Assembly (NCBI GenBank): GCA_019239785.1
Contig: JAFAZM010000081.1
Coordinates: forward strand, 1 to 12,669
DNA: 12,669 bases
From: Sphingomonadaceae bacterium
GTDB taxonomy: Bacteria > Pseudomonadota > Alphaproteobacteria > Sphingomonadales > Sphingomonadaceae
Direction of reading: 5' to 3'
The translations under genes were made by a program, and so were the position numbers. Shown piece by piece: positions 6,428 through 12,669 of the stretch. The first letter of the stretch is position 1, and every line of letters starts with the position of its first letter. A model generated the notes under the pieces. That model was not told the origin of the DNA, did not search any database, and worked only from the letters and a program-made list of their open reading frames with translations.

Positions 6428-7713
6428 GTCTCGCCCTCCCTTTGCCTCTCGCGCGGATCGAGCCGGGCCGCATATGCGTCGGTCTCGCCGATCCCTTTCA
6501 GCACCACCTTATGCGCCTCGAATTTCTGGATGGCCATCGCCTCGGCATGGGTCGCTTCCGAAACCGCGACGCCGTTCAGCGGCGCCACCGCCTGCAGCCG
6601 GCTGGCGACGTTCATCGTATCGCCCCAATAATCGTAGGCGAGACGCTTGGTGCCGATCACGCCGCCGACCGCTGGGCCGCTGTGGATGCCGATCCGCGCC
6701 TTGACGATGATGCCGCTCGCTTCCTCCAGCGCGACCAGCTCCGCGATGAGGTCGCGCGCGAACCGCAGGGCCGCCTGGCCGTGGCTGCCGGGTTGTGAGC
6801 CGGGATTGGACGACGTGCCGCCGAGCACGGCCAGATAGGCGTCGCCGATCGTCTTCACCTTTTCGAGCCCGTGCCGCTCGGCGCAGCGGTCGGCGGCGGA
6901 GAAGAAGGCGTTGAGCAATTCGACGAGCCGGCCGGGCGGGAGCTGCTTCGCCAGCGTCGAGAAGCCGGCCAGATCGACGAAGATCGCGGTGAGAGCGGCG
7001 AAGCTGTCGGCGACCGCTTCGCCCGCCCGCAGCCGCGCCGCGACCTCCTTCGGCAGCACGTTGTAGAGCAGCTCCTCCGTCTTCGCCCGTTCGGTCTCCA
7101 GCGCAACGGTCGCGGCGAAGACCTTGCGCGCGCGCCGGTCGACGTCCCAGTTGAAGTAGAGGGCGAAGATCAGGAAGGTCGAGAAATTGGTCAGCGTGTA
7201 GATCCGGCTGATCTCCGGCAGGCCGTCGCGGGCCGCGAGCCAGGCCGCGAACAAGGCAAGGATCGCCAGCGCCCAGGGCAGGAACAGGCGGAAGGTCCCG
7301 GCGAAGCCGACGCTGGCGAAAACGACGAGGATCGCCAGCTGCACCATGACCATCACGTGGGGCGGAAAGCCGGTGAACGGCGCCAGCTCCGCAAGCACCA
7401 GAGCGAGCCAGATCATCCCGCCGGCCAGCGCGGCGAAAACCGGCAGGTCGACCCAGGGCTGGGCCGGATAGAAGGCGGTGCGGGTCAGCAGCCAGAAGCC
7501 GGCCAGCTGCAGGATCAGCACGCCCGCCGCCCGATCGTAGGCCGCGACGCCGGCCGAGGGAAAGTGCAGCGGATTGATGAAGATATAGGAGAGCAGGGTC
7601 GCTGCCGCGATCAGGATCAGGGCGCGGATCGCCGGGCTGCGCTCGCCGCGCTCGGCGCGCAGGAAGGCGCGCTCGGTTTCCGGGTCGTCGAAACGCTGCA
7701 GGAACCGGCTCAT
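6415..7713 (-). CDS. Membrane-bound class III adenylate/guanylate cyclase
   Basis: A 432-residue protein with about six TM helices (roughly 29-50, 62-80, 90-110, 118-137, 143-160, 170-188), then a short coiled linker (about 195-220, ALETERAKTEELLYNVLP) and a class III catalytic domain (about 240-415). Catalytic residues are all present: metal Asps D247 (FVDLAGFS) and D291 (KTIGDAYL), adenine-selecting K287 and D361 (YDYWGD), and transition-state N368 and R372 (NVASR). The K/D pair predicts ATP as substrate, so a cAMP-producing homodimer at the inner membrane. The LLYNVLP motif is the usual signalling-helix junction. A Ser/Gly-rich loop (about 300-311, SSNPGSQPGSHG) interrupts the domain after the second metal site. 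No recognisable ligand-binding domain is seen outside the TM block. The gene is divergent from the aminotransferase and is followed by the overlapping VOC gene. Confidence 0.93.
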   Translation of the reverse strand: MSRFLQRFDDPETERAFLRAERGERSPAIRALILIAAATLLSYIFINPLHFPSAGVAAYDRAAGVLILQLAGFWLLTRTAFYPAQPWVDLPVFAALAGGMIWLALVLAELAPFTGFPPHVMVMVQLAILVVFASVGFAGTFRLFLPWALAILALFAAWLAARDGLPEISRIYTLTNFSTFLIFALYFNWDVDRRARKVFAATVALETERAKTEELLYNVLPKEVAARLRAGEAVADSFAALTAIFVDLAGFSTLAKQLPPGRLVELLNAFFSAADRCAERHGLEKVKTIGDAYLAVLGGTSSNPGSQPGSHGQAALRFARDLIAELVALEEASGIIVKARIGIHSGPAVGGVIGTKRLAYDYWGDTMNVASRLQAVAPLNGVAVSEATHAEAMAIQKFEAHKVVLKGIGETDAYAARLDPRERQREGETWPE

Positions 7714-7770
7714 CGCGGCGCGCCCCCTTGCCGCCGCCGAGGCTAGGAAAGTCGCGCGCGCAAGTCCATG

Positions 7771-7776
7771 AGGAGG
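7771..7776 (+). promoter_or_regulatory. AGGAGG ribosome site with very short spacing
   Basis: A perfect AGGAGG lies only 2 nt before ATG 7779. Such spacing is usually inefficient, so the true start may be elsewhere or the site may be used weakly. Confidence 0.45.
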
Positions 7777-7778
7777 CC

Positions 7779-8915
7779 ATGCTGCCTGCCGACCCCCGCG
7801 CCTTGTTCGAGATCCCCGACGAGATCGCCTATTTCAATTGCGCAAGCATCGGCCCGCTGCCGCGCGCATCGCGCGAGGCGATCGAGGCGGGGGCGGCGCG
7901 GCGGGCGCAGCCCTGGCATGTCACCATGCAGAATTGGGTCGACGAACATGAGGAGCGCCGCGCCCTGTTCGCCGGCATTGCCGGCGCGCCGGCCGATGCG
8001 GTCGCGCTCATCCCCTCGGTCAGCTACGGCGTCGCCGTCGCGGCGCGCAACCTTGCGGCGGCGCCGGGCCAGCAGGTGCTGCTGATCGCCGAGGATTTTC
8101 CCTCGGACGTCTATACCTGGCGCGCCTTCGCCGCCGAGAAAGGCTGCGGGATCGTCACCGTCGCGCGAGCGCCGGGCGAGCCGTGGACCGAGGCCGTGCT
8201 CGCCAGGCTGGACGCGCGGGTCGCGGTCGTTGCCGTGCCCAACGTGCAGTGGACGGACGGCGCCCTGCTCGATCTCGCCCGGATCGGCGCGCGCGCCCGC
8301 GAGGTCGGCGCCGCTCTGGTCGTCGACGCCAGCCAATCCTTCGGGATGATGCGCTTCGATCTCGACGCCGTGCGGCCCGATTTCCTGGTCGGGGTCGGCT
8401 ACAAATGGCTGCTCGGCCCCTACGGCCTCTCCTATCTCTACGCCGACGAGAAATATTGGGACGGCGCGCCGCTCGAGGAGAATTGGCTGTCGCGGCTCGG
8501 CTCCGAGGATTTCTCCAGCCTGGTCGACTATCGCGAGGAATACCGGCCGGGCGCGCGGCGCTACGACATGGGCGAGCGCTCGGCGCTGGAGCTGAACGGC
8601 GGCGGGCTCGCCTCGCTGCGGCTGATGCACGATTGGGGCGCGGCTGCGATCGCCGAGCGGGTCGGCGCGCTGACCGGCCGGATCGAGGCGGAAGCGACGA
8701 GGCTCGGCTTCGCCATCTCCTCGGCGCCGGTGCGCGGGCCGCATCTGCTCGGTATCGAGCTGCCGCGCGAGGCGGCGCGGCGGGCCTTCTCGCTGCTGCG
8801 CGAGCGCGGCGTCTACGTCGCCTTCCGCGGCAACGCCATCCGTATCGCGGCGCATGTCTACAACAATGACGCGGACGTGGATCGGCTGGTCGAGGCGCTG
8901 GCGGAGATCGCTTAA
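7779..8915 (+). CDS. Class-V aminotransferase-fold PLP-dependent enzyme
   Basis: A 378-residue cytosolic enzyme of the class-V (cysteine desulfurase/kynureninase/isopenicillin-epimerase) fold. The PLP lysine is K209 in VGVGYKWLLGPYG, the PLP-pyridine Asp is D183 in VVDASQS, and the N-terminal substrate loop YFNCASIGPLP is typical. The C-terminal small domain is normal (GPHLLGIELP, RGVYVAFRGNAIRIAAHVYNN). The mobile Cys loop expected of cysteine desulfurases is not seen, so a desulfurase role is unlikely; the substrate is unknown. Start: ATG 7779 gives a normal N-terminus. AGGAGG (7771-7776) lies only 2 nt before it, an unusually short spacing, while a TTG at 7728 in the same frame would add 17 unremarkable residues and overlap nothing. 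An ATG at 7768 is in another frame. The gene is divergent from the cyclase, with a 65-bp shared upstream region. Confidence 0.88.
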   Translation: MLPADPRALFEIPDEIAYFNCASIGPLPRASREAIEAGAARRAQPWHVTMQNWVDEHEERRALFAGIAGAPADAVALIPSVSYGVAVAARNLAAAPGQQVLLIAEDFPSDVYTWRAFAAEKGCGIVTVARAPGEPWTEAVLARLDARVAVVAVPNVQWTDGALLDLARIGARAREVGAALVVDASQSFGMMRFDLDAVRPDFLVGVGYKWLLGPYGLSYLYADEKYWDGAPLEENWLSRLGSEDFSSLVDYREEYRPGARRYDMGERSALELNGGGLASLRLMHDWGAAAIAERVGALTGRIEAEATRLGFAISSAPVRGPHLLGIELPREAARRAFSLLRERGVYVAFRGNAIRIAAHVYNNDADVDRLVEALAEIA

Positions 8916-8920
8916 GCCCT

Positions 8921-8980
8921 CGTCATCCCGGCGAAGGCCGGGATCTTGGGACAAGGACCCCGGCCTCCGCCGGGGTGACG
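8921..8980. repeat. REP-like double hairpin between convergent genes
   Basis: Two hairpins lie in inverted orientation: ATCCCGGC-GAAG-GCCGGGAT (8925-8944) and CCCCGGC-CTCC-GCCGGGG (8958-8975), bounded by CGTCA (8921-8925) and TGACG (8976-8980). The whole 60-bp unit is an imperfect palindrome, the two halves differing at a few transitions. It lies between the aminotransferase stop and the stop of the convergent PEP-mutase-like gene, so it may stop transcription from both sides. The CGTCATCCCGGCGAAGGCCGGGATC type is common as a dispersed repeat in sphingomonads (from memory). It shares its architecture with 1625-1714. Confidence 0.85.
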
Positions 8981-8987
8981 TGAGTAG

Positions 8988-9743
8988 CTACCGCTCACTC
9001 ATCGCCTTGGCCGCCGCATCCTTCAGCGCCGCCATCGCCAGCTTCCACGGGAAGGGTCCATGGCTGATCCGCGCAACGCCAGCCTCGGCGACCTGGGCGG
9101 CCGTGCGGGCGCCGGGCCAGGCCATGAAATTGACCGGCAATGGCGAGGCCGCGCAGAAGCGGGCGAGCAGGCGCAGGTCGGCGAGCACCGGCACGAAGAT
9201 GCCGCTCGCGCCAGCCTCGGCATAAGCATTGGCGCGCGCCAGCGCCGCATCGACCATTGCCTCGTCATGCGTCTCGGGCTTGGCCTGGATGAAGATGTCG
9301 GTGCGTGCGTTGATGAAGAAGTCGGGCCCGACCGCGGCGCGGATCGCCCTGATCCGCGCGGCCTGCAGCTCGGTCGGGTGGAGGCCGGCGCCGCCGATCA
9401 CCTGGTCCTCGAAATTGCAGCCGATCGCGCCGGTCGCCGCAAGCTTCGCGACGTTCGCCGCCGTCTCCTCGGGCGCGATCGCATAGGCGCCCTCGAAGTC
9501 GATCGTGACCGGCAGCTCGACCGCGGCCACGACCCGGGCCGCATTGGCCAGGGCAAGCTCAAGCGGCAGGCTCTCCGCGTCCTTGAAGCCGTGCGCGCCG
9601 GCGACCGAAGCGCTGCCGGTCGCGATCGCCTTCGCCCCGGCCTCGGCCACCGCCCTGGCGCTGCCCGCGTCCCAGGCGTTGAACAGGACGATGGGATCGC
9701 CGGGCACGTGCAGCGCCGCGAAGGTCTGGAACTTGTCGGTCAT
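8988..9743 (-). CDS. Isocitrate lyase/PEP mutase superfamily protein
   Basis: A 251-residue TIM-barrel enzyme of the PEP-mutase/isocitrate-lyase superfamily, which makes or breaks C-C or P-C bonds next to a carboxylate, usually with Mg2+. Seen: FNAWDAGSAR (22-31), VTIDFEGAYA with D82, NFEDQ with E112, INARTDIF with R147 and D149, and the closing barrel strands FMAWPG and ISHGPFPW. The KKCGH catalytic motif of true isocitrate lyases is absent, so that reaction is unlikely; carboxy-phosphoenolpyruvate mutase, oxaloacetate decarboxylase or a related activity are alternatives. ATG 9743 has AAGGAGG (9755-9749) five nt upstream. It starts 17 nt after the ABC permease stop on the same strand and is probably the last gene of the kinase-regulator-exporter operon. 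Its link to export is unexplained. Confidence 0.87.
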   Translation of the reverse strand: MTDKFQTFAALHVPGDPIVLFNAWDAGSARAVAEAGAKAIATGSASVAGAHGFKDAESLPLELALANAARVVAAVELPVTIDFEGAYAIAPEETAANVAKLAATGAIGCNFEDQVIGGAGLHPTELQAARIRAIRAAVGPDFFINARTDIFIQAKPETHDEAMVDAALARANAYAEAGASGIFVPVLADLRLLARFCAASPLPVNFMAWPGARTAAQVAEAGVARISHGPFPWKLAMAALKDAAAKAMSER

Positions 9744-9748
9744 CTCGT

Positions 9749-9755
9749 CCTCCTT
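9749..9755 (-). promoter_or_regulatory. Strong Shine-Dalgarno AAGGAGG for the PEP-mutase-like gene
   Basis: On the minus strand AAGGAGG is followed 5 nt later by ATG 9743-9741. It lies in the 17-nt space after the permease stop, suggesting independent, efficient translation of the last gene of the operon. Confidence 0.7.
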
Positions 9756-9760
9756 GGGAA

Positions 9761-10525
9761 TCAACGCCGCGGCTGCCAGCGGAAGAAGCGGGCGGCGAAC
9801 AAGGCGCCGAACACGCCCCAGGCAAGCACGATGGCAAGATCGGAAAGCGACAGGCCCCGGCCGAAGAAGGCGCCGATGGCGGCGCTGCCGAGCGGCCGGA
9901 TCGGCAAGATCCGCGTGATCGCGATCAGCCATCCTGGCAGCGAATCGACCGGATAGAAGACGTTGGAGAGGAAGAGGATCGGGAAGGTCGCGGCGTTCAG
10001 CATCGCCGGCGCCGCCTGGGCATTGGGAATGGCGCTTGCCGCGGCCAGCGCGACGGCGCCGATGCTCGCCGATCCGATCACGATCGTCGCCAGGAACAGC
10101 AGGAGATTGGGGCCCGAGACCGCGACTCCGAAGAACAAGGCGCCGTCGGCCACGCACAGCAAAGAGGTGAGCAGCCCCGCGCCGATCGCGAACACGAGGC
10201 GCGCGCAGACATAGGCCGAGACCGGCGTCGGCGTGCCGCGGATCCGCTTCAGCCGGCCCATGTCGCGATCGAAGACGACCGAGGTCGCGAGATTGGTGAA
10301 GCAGGTCATCATCACCGCGAAGACGGACATGCCGGCGACATAGAAAGCGGCGGCTGAAATCGCCGCGCCGTGCACATGGATGGTCTCGCGGCCGAAGATC
10401 GCGCTGTTGATCGAGAGGATCATCAGCGGGAAGACGATCCCGAAAAAGGCCGCGCTCGGATTGCGCCAGAAGGAGAGGTTGATGAACCTGAGATGGTGCA
10501 TCGCGACCTTGAGCCAGAAGATCAC
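9761..10525 (-). CDS. ABC-2 type permease (DrrB-like)
   Basis: A 254-residue membrane protein with about six TM segments, the size of single-domain drug or polysaccharide ABC-2 permeases. It has a cytoplasmic amphipathic N-terminus (HHLRFINLSFWRNPSAAFFG), the short coupling segment FDRDMGRLKRIRGTPTP after the second TM, and NVFYPVDSLPGW before the last TM, a common ABC-2 pattern. The start is GTG (10525-10523), overlapping the stop of the ATPase gene as GTGA. With that ATPase it should form a homodimeric exporter. The substrate is unknown. Confidence 0.9.
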   Translation of the reverse strand: MIFWLKVAMHHLRFINLSFWRNPSAAFFGIVFPLMILSINSAIFGRETIHVHGAAISAAAFYVAGMSVFAVMMTCFTNLATSVVFDRDMGRLKRIRGTPTPVSAYVCARLVFAIGAGLLTSLLCVADGALFFGVAVSGPNLLLFLATIVIGSASIGAVALAAASAIPNAQAAPAMLNAATFPILFLSNVFYPVDSLPGWLIAITRILPIRPLGSAAIGAFFGRGLSLSDLAIVLAWGVFGALFAARFFRWQPRR

Positions 10526-11451
10526 GATGCCCCTCCCGCCCGCGCCGCGCCGTCGCGCGCGATCAGCTCCAGATAGGTTTCCTCGAGGCTCGGCCGGACG
10601 ACTTCGAGCCCGTCCAGGGCAACGCCCTGTTCCATCGCCCAGCCGGTCAGGCGGTTCAGCAGCGGCACCGGATCGTCGGCCTGGAGGAGGACGATGCCCG
10701 GCGCCGCGTCGACGGCGCGGGCGGCGATCTCATCGGGCAGGGCCGCACCTTCGGGCCGCCGGAAGCGGATGCGGCTGGCCGCGGCGGCACGATTGCCGAG
10801 CGTGTCCGGCGTGCCTTCGGCGATGATCCTGCCGCCGGCGATCACCGCGACCCGGTCGGCGAGCTGCTGCGCCTCGTCCATATAATGGGTGGTCAGGAGC
10901 ACGGTCTTGCCGAGCGTCCTGAGGTTGCGGACCATCGCCCAGGCTTCGAGCCGCGCGTCGGGATCGAAGCCGGTGGTCGGCTCGTCGAGGAAGAGCAGAT
11001 CGGGATCGCCGACCAAAGCGAGGGCGACGTCGAGCCGCCTTTGCTGGCCGCCGGAGAGCCGGCCCGCGCGCGTCCTGCGCTTCTCCCCGAGGCCGACCAG
11101 CTCGATCACCTCGTCGACCGGCCGCGGCTTCGGATACGTGCCGGCGATCATCCGCGCCATTTCCTCGACGGTCAGGAATGGATCGGCGGCGGTCTCCTGC
11201 GCGACGATCCCGATCCGCGCCTTCACCCCCGGCAGGTTTGTCGCCGGATCGTGGCCGAGCACGCGGACCTCGCCGGCATCGCGCATGGTGAAGCCTTCGA
11301 GGATCTCGACCGTCGTGGTCTTGCCGGCACCGTTCGGCCCGAGCAGGGCGAAAATCTCGCCCTCATCGATCCTGAGATCGACTCCGGCGACCGCCCGCAC
11401 CGGCCCATAGGCCTTGGCGAGCCCCTTCACCTCGATCGCCGCGTCCCCCAA
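10522..11451 (-). CDS. ABC exporter ATP-binding protein (DrrA-like)
   Basis: A 309-residue ABC ATPase: Walker A GPNGAGKT (38-45), Q-loop Q85, signature LSGGQ (132-136), Walker B DLLFLDEP (151-158), D-loop TGFD, H-loop H189 in LLTTHYMDEA, and a C-terminal region of about 90 residues ending near SLEETYLELI, as in DrrA/CcmA-type drug-export ATPases. Start: the family N-terminus (AAIEVKGLAKAYG) is reached from TTG 11451-11449, preceded by AAGGGGGAG at a 7-nt spacing; no in-frame ATG lies in the right place. The frame remains open upstream into the response-regulator gene, but that part is not protein-like. The gene lies 44 nt downstream of the LytTR regulator and overlaps the permease by 4 bases. 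Confidence 0.92.
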   Translation of the reverse strand: MGDAAIEVKGLAKAYGPVRAVAGVDLRIDEGEIFALLGPNGAGKTTTVEILEGFTMRDAGEVRVLGHDPATNLPGVKARIGIVAQETAADPFLTVEEMARMIAGTYPKPRPVDEVIELVGLGEKRRTRAGRLSGGQQRRLDVALALVGDPDLLFLDEPTTGFDPDARLEAWAMVRNLRTLGKTVLLTTHYMDEAQQLADRVAVIAGGRIIAEGTPDTLGNRAAAASRIRFRRPEGAALPDEIAARAVDAAPGIVLLQADDPVPLLNRLTGWAMEQGVALDGLEVVRPSLEETYLELIARDGAARAGGAS

Positions 11452-11458
11452 TGGACGG

Positions 11459-11467
11459 CTCCCCCTT
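11459..11467 (-). promoter_or_regulatory. Shine-Dalgarno AAGGGGGAG supporting a TTG start
   Basis: On the minus strand this purine-rich site sits 7 nt before TTG 11451-11449 in the 44-bp gap after the regulator gene, and is the main reason for choosing the rare TTG start of the ABC ATPase. Confidence 0.65.
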
Positions 11468-11495
11468 CTTCCCCCGCGCCCGGCGCGGCCCTGCC

Positions 11496-12296
11496 TCAGT
11501 GGACGAAGCGCGCCACCACGTCGCGATAGGAGCGGCTGACCTTCACCTGCTGGCCGCTGCCGAGCACCAGGAAGCATTCGCCGTTGGTGTGCGGCTTCAC
11601 CTGGCGGACCTGGTCGAGATTGACGATGGTCGAGCGGTGGACGCGCTGGAAGCGGCGCGGATCGAGACGCTTCTCCAGGTCCTTCATCGTCTCGCGCAGG
11701 ATGAGCGTGTTGTCGCCGGTATAGATGCACATATAGTCACCGGCCGCGTCGATCTTCTCGATCGAATCCACGTCGACGCGGAAGATCTGGCCGCGATCCT
11801 TGATGTTGATCATCTTCTCGTAGCGGCTGGAGCTGTGCGCGTCCTCGACGCCCTCGACATTCTCGGCCGCTTCCGGCGCGACCTCGGCGAGCACCTCCTT
11901 CAGCCGGTCGACCTCCTCGACGCCGCGCTTCTCGGCGAGGCGGACGCGGACCCGCTCGAGCGTGTCGGCGAGCCGCGCCTCGTCGACCGGCTTCATCAGA
12001 TAGTCGACCGCCTGCGCCTCGAACGCGCGCAGGGCATGGTCGCTGTAAGCGGTGACGAAGACGAAGAGCGGCGGCTCTTTTTCTAACAGCCCCTGGACCA
12101 CCGAGAAGCCGTCGAAGCCCGGCATCTGGATGTCGAGGAAGACAAGGTCCGGCTTGTGGGTCTTGATGCTCCTGATCGCCTCGCGCCCGTTCGAGCAGGT
12201 GTCGATGATCTCGACGTCCTGATGGGGTTCGAGGCGGAGCTGCAGGCCCTGCAGGGCGAGCGACTCGTCGTCGACCAGGATGGTGCGGATGGTCAT
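11496..12296 (-). CDS. LytTR-family response regulator
   Basis: A 266-residue DNA-binding regulator. The N-terminal receiver (1-120) has the acidic pair D9/D10, phospho-acceptor D55 in VFLDIQMPG, T82 in VTAYSD and K102 in YLMKPVD. A charged linker with a likely helix (about 120-158) follows. The C-terminal LytTR domain (about 160-266) carries the motifs FRVDVDSIEKIDAAGDYMCIY, FQRVHRSTIVNLDQV and GQQVKVSRSYRD. LytTR proteins bind paired imperfect direct repeats upstream of their targets. ATG 12296 overlaps the stop of the upstream kinase as ATGA, so the pair is translationally coupled. The ABC exporter genes follow after 44 nt and are a natural target by context (inference). Confidence 0.94.
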   Translation of the reverse strand: MTIRTILVDDESLALQGLQLRLEPHQDVEIIDTCSNGREAIRSIKTHKPDLVFLDIQMPGFDGFSVVQGLLEKEPPLFVFVTAYSDHALRAFEAQAVDYLMKPVDEARLADTLERVRVRLAEKRGVEEVDRLKEVLAEVAPEAAENVEGVEDAHSSSRYEKMINIKDRGQIFRVDVDSIEKIDAAGDYMCIYTGDNTLILRETMKDLEKRLDPRRFQRVHRSTIVNLDQVRQVKPHTNGECFLVLGSGQQVKVSRSYRDVVARFVH

Positions 12297-12669
12297 TTCG
12301 GCTCCTCGGCTTCGATTTGATAGGGAATTTCGATGAAAACGCGGAAGCCCCCTGTGATCTCCGACTGTGTCTCGAACCGGTGGTTGTCGCCATAGGCCTG
12401 CGCCAGACGGTCCCTTATGTTCGCCAGGCCGACGCCGGTCGATTGCATGGCGCGGACCTGATATTGCGAATCCGCGCCCGGGCCGGTGTCCGAGACGGTG
12501 ATGAGGACGCGGTCGGCATTGCGGCGCAACTCGATCGAGATGTCCGCGCCTTCCTCCTGCGGCGTCACCGCATATTTGATCGCATTCTCGATCAAGGGCT
12601 GCAGCAGCAGCGAGGGGAGGTGGGCGCGCATCACCGTCGGATCGAGGTTGAAATGGGTACGCAGCCGCT
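12293..12669 (-). CDS. Sensor histidine kinase, LytS/YehU type (C-terminal part, cut by window end)
   Basis: Only the last 125 or so codons lie in the window; the gene continues beyond base 12669. The visible part is a GHKL ATPase domain: LLLQPLIENAIKYAV (N-box, with the key Asn in ENAIK), DTGPG (G1) and GVGLANIRDRL (G2), ending in FRVFIEIPYQIE. The LLLQPLIENA form, close after an RLRTHFNL-like segment, is typical of His_kinase (PF06580) sensors that pair with LytTR regulators. The phosphorylated His and any membrane domain lie outside the window. Its stop overlaps the regulator start as ATGA. Confidence 0.92.
   Translation of the reverse strand, partial: RLRTHFNLDPTVMRAHLPSLLLQPLIENAIKYAVTPQEEGADISIELRRNADRVLITVSDTGPGADSQYQVRAMQSTGVGLANIRDRLAQAYGDNHRFETQSEITGGFRVFIEIPYQIEAEEPK

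Noticed and set aside
6871..7746. 291-codon plus-strand frame opposite the cyclase
   Set aside because: Low-complexity, charge-rich antisense shadow; the minus strand has a full cyclase domain.
9060..9956. 298-codon plus-strand frame opposite the PEP-mutase-like and permease genes
   Set aside because: It spans two genes of the opposite strand and shows no recognisable fold; the minus-strand products do.
11452..11495. Attenuator-like hairpin between the LytTR regulator and ABC ATPase genes
   Set aside because: Only a short GC stem (CCGCG/CGCGG) without a T-tract is seen, and such stems are expected by chance at this GC content.

Overview
The window is GC-rich, densely coded chromosomal DNA. 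Protein styles, codon use (strong G/C third positions) and the repeat types (CGTCATCCCGGC-type nested hairpins, CTCCCC/GGGGAGG palindromes) suggest an alphaproteobacterium, most likely a sphingomonad. That assignment is inference from sequence style; no 16S or other marker is present. I see no rRNA, tRNA, CRISPR array, phage module or full insertion sequence.

Layout. (1) 1-1441 (+): a ureohydrolase-fold protein of the arginase/agmatinase family, then a short flavin reductase. (2) 1442-1764: a gene-free repeat island. A long imperfect palindrome is interrupted by a 170-bp non-coding element that has 17-bp imperfect terminal inverted repeats, an 8-bp flanking duplication and a 30-bp perfect internal inverted repeat. 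(3) 1765-3769: a VOC-fold (glyoxalase-like) protein (-), a small lipoprotein gene (+) broken by one in-frame amber codon, and epoxyqueuosine reductase queG (-). (4) 3815-5991 (+): a NatA/NatB-like ABC-2 exporter, ATPase and permease, joined by an ATGA overlap. (5) 6050-7713 (-): a six-TM class III adenylate cyclase whose 3' end overlaps a second small VOC protein. (6) 7779-8915 (+): a class-V PLP-dependent aminotransferase-fold enzyme, divergent from the cyclase, followed by a REP-like double hairpin. (7) 12669-8988 (-): a probable five-gene operon, in transcription order a LytS-type histidine kinase (only its C-terminus lies in the window), a LytTR response regulator, a DrrA-like ABC ATPase, an ABC-2 permease, and a PEP-mutase/isocitrate-lyase superfamily enzyme. 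Overlaps and short gaps (ATGA, 44 nt, GTGA, 17 nt) suggest co-transcription.

How they fit together. The clearest functional unit is the last operon: a sensor/regulator pair placed directly before an ABC-2 exporter suggests that the pair controls it, with the PEP-mutase-like enzyme as an unexplained metabolic partner. The cyclase/VOC pair looks translationally coupled. The remaining genes are housekeeping or accessory singles. I do not see a convincing wholly new defence or biosynthetic system. The most informative novelties are the element nested inside a repeat, with a reconstructable empty site, the amber-interrupted lipoprotein, the Asn-for-His change in the arginase-like protein, and the LytTR-exporter-PEP-mutase operon.
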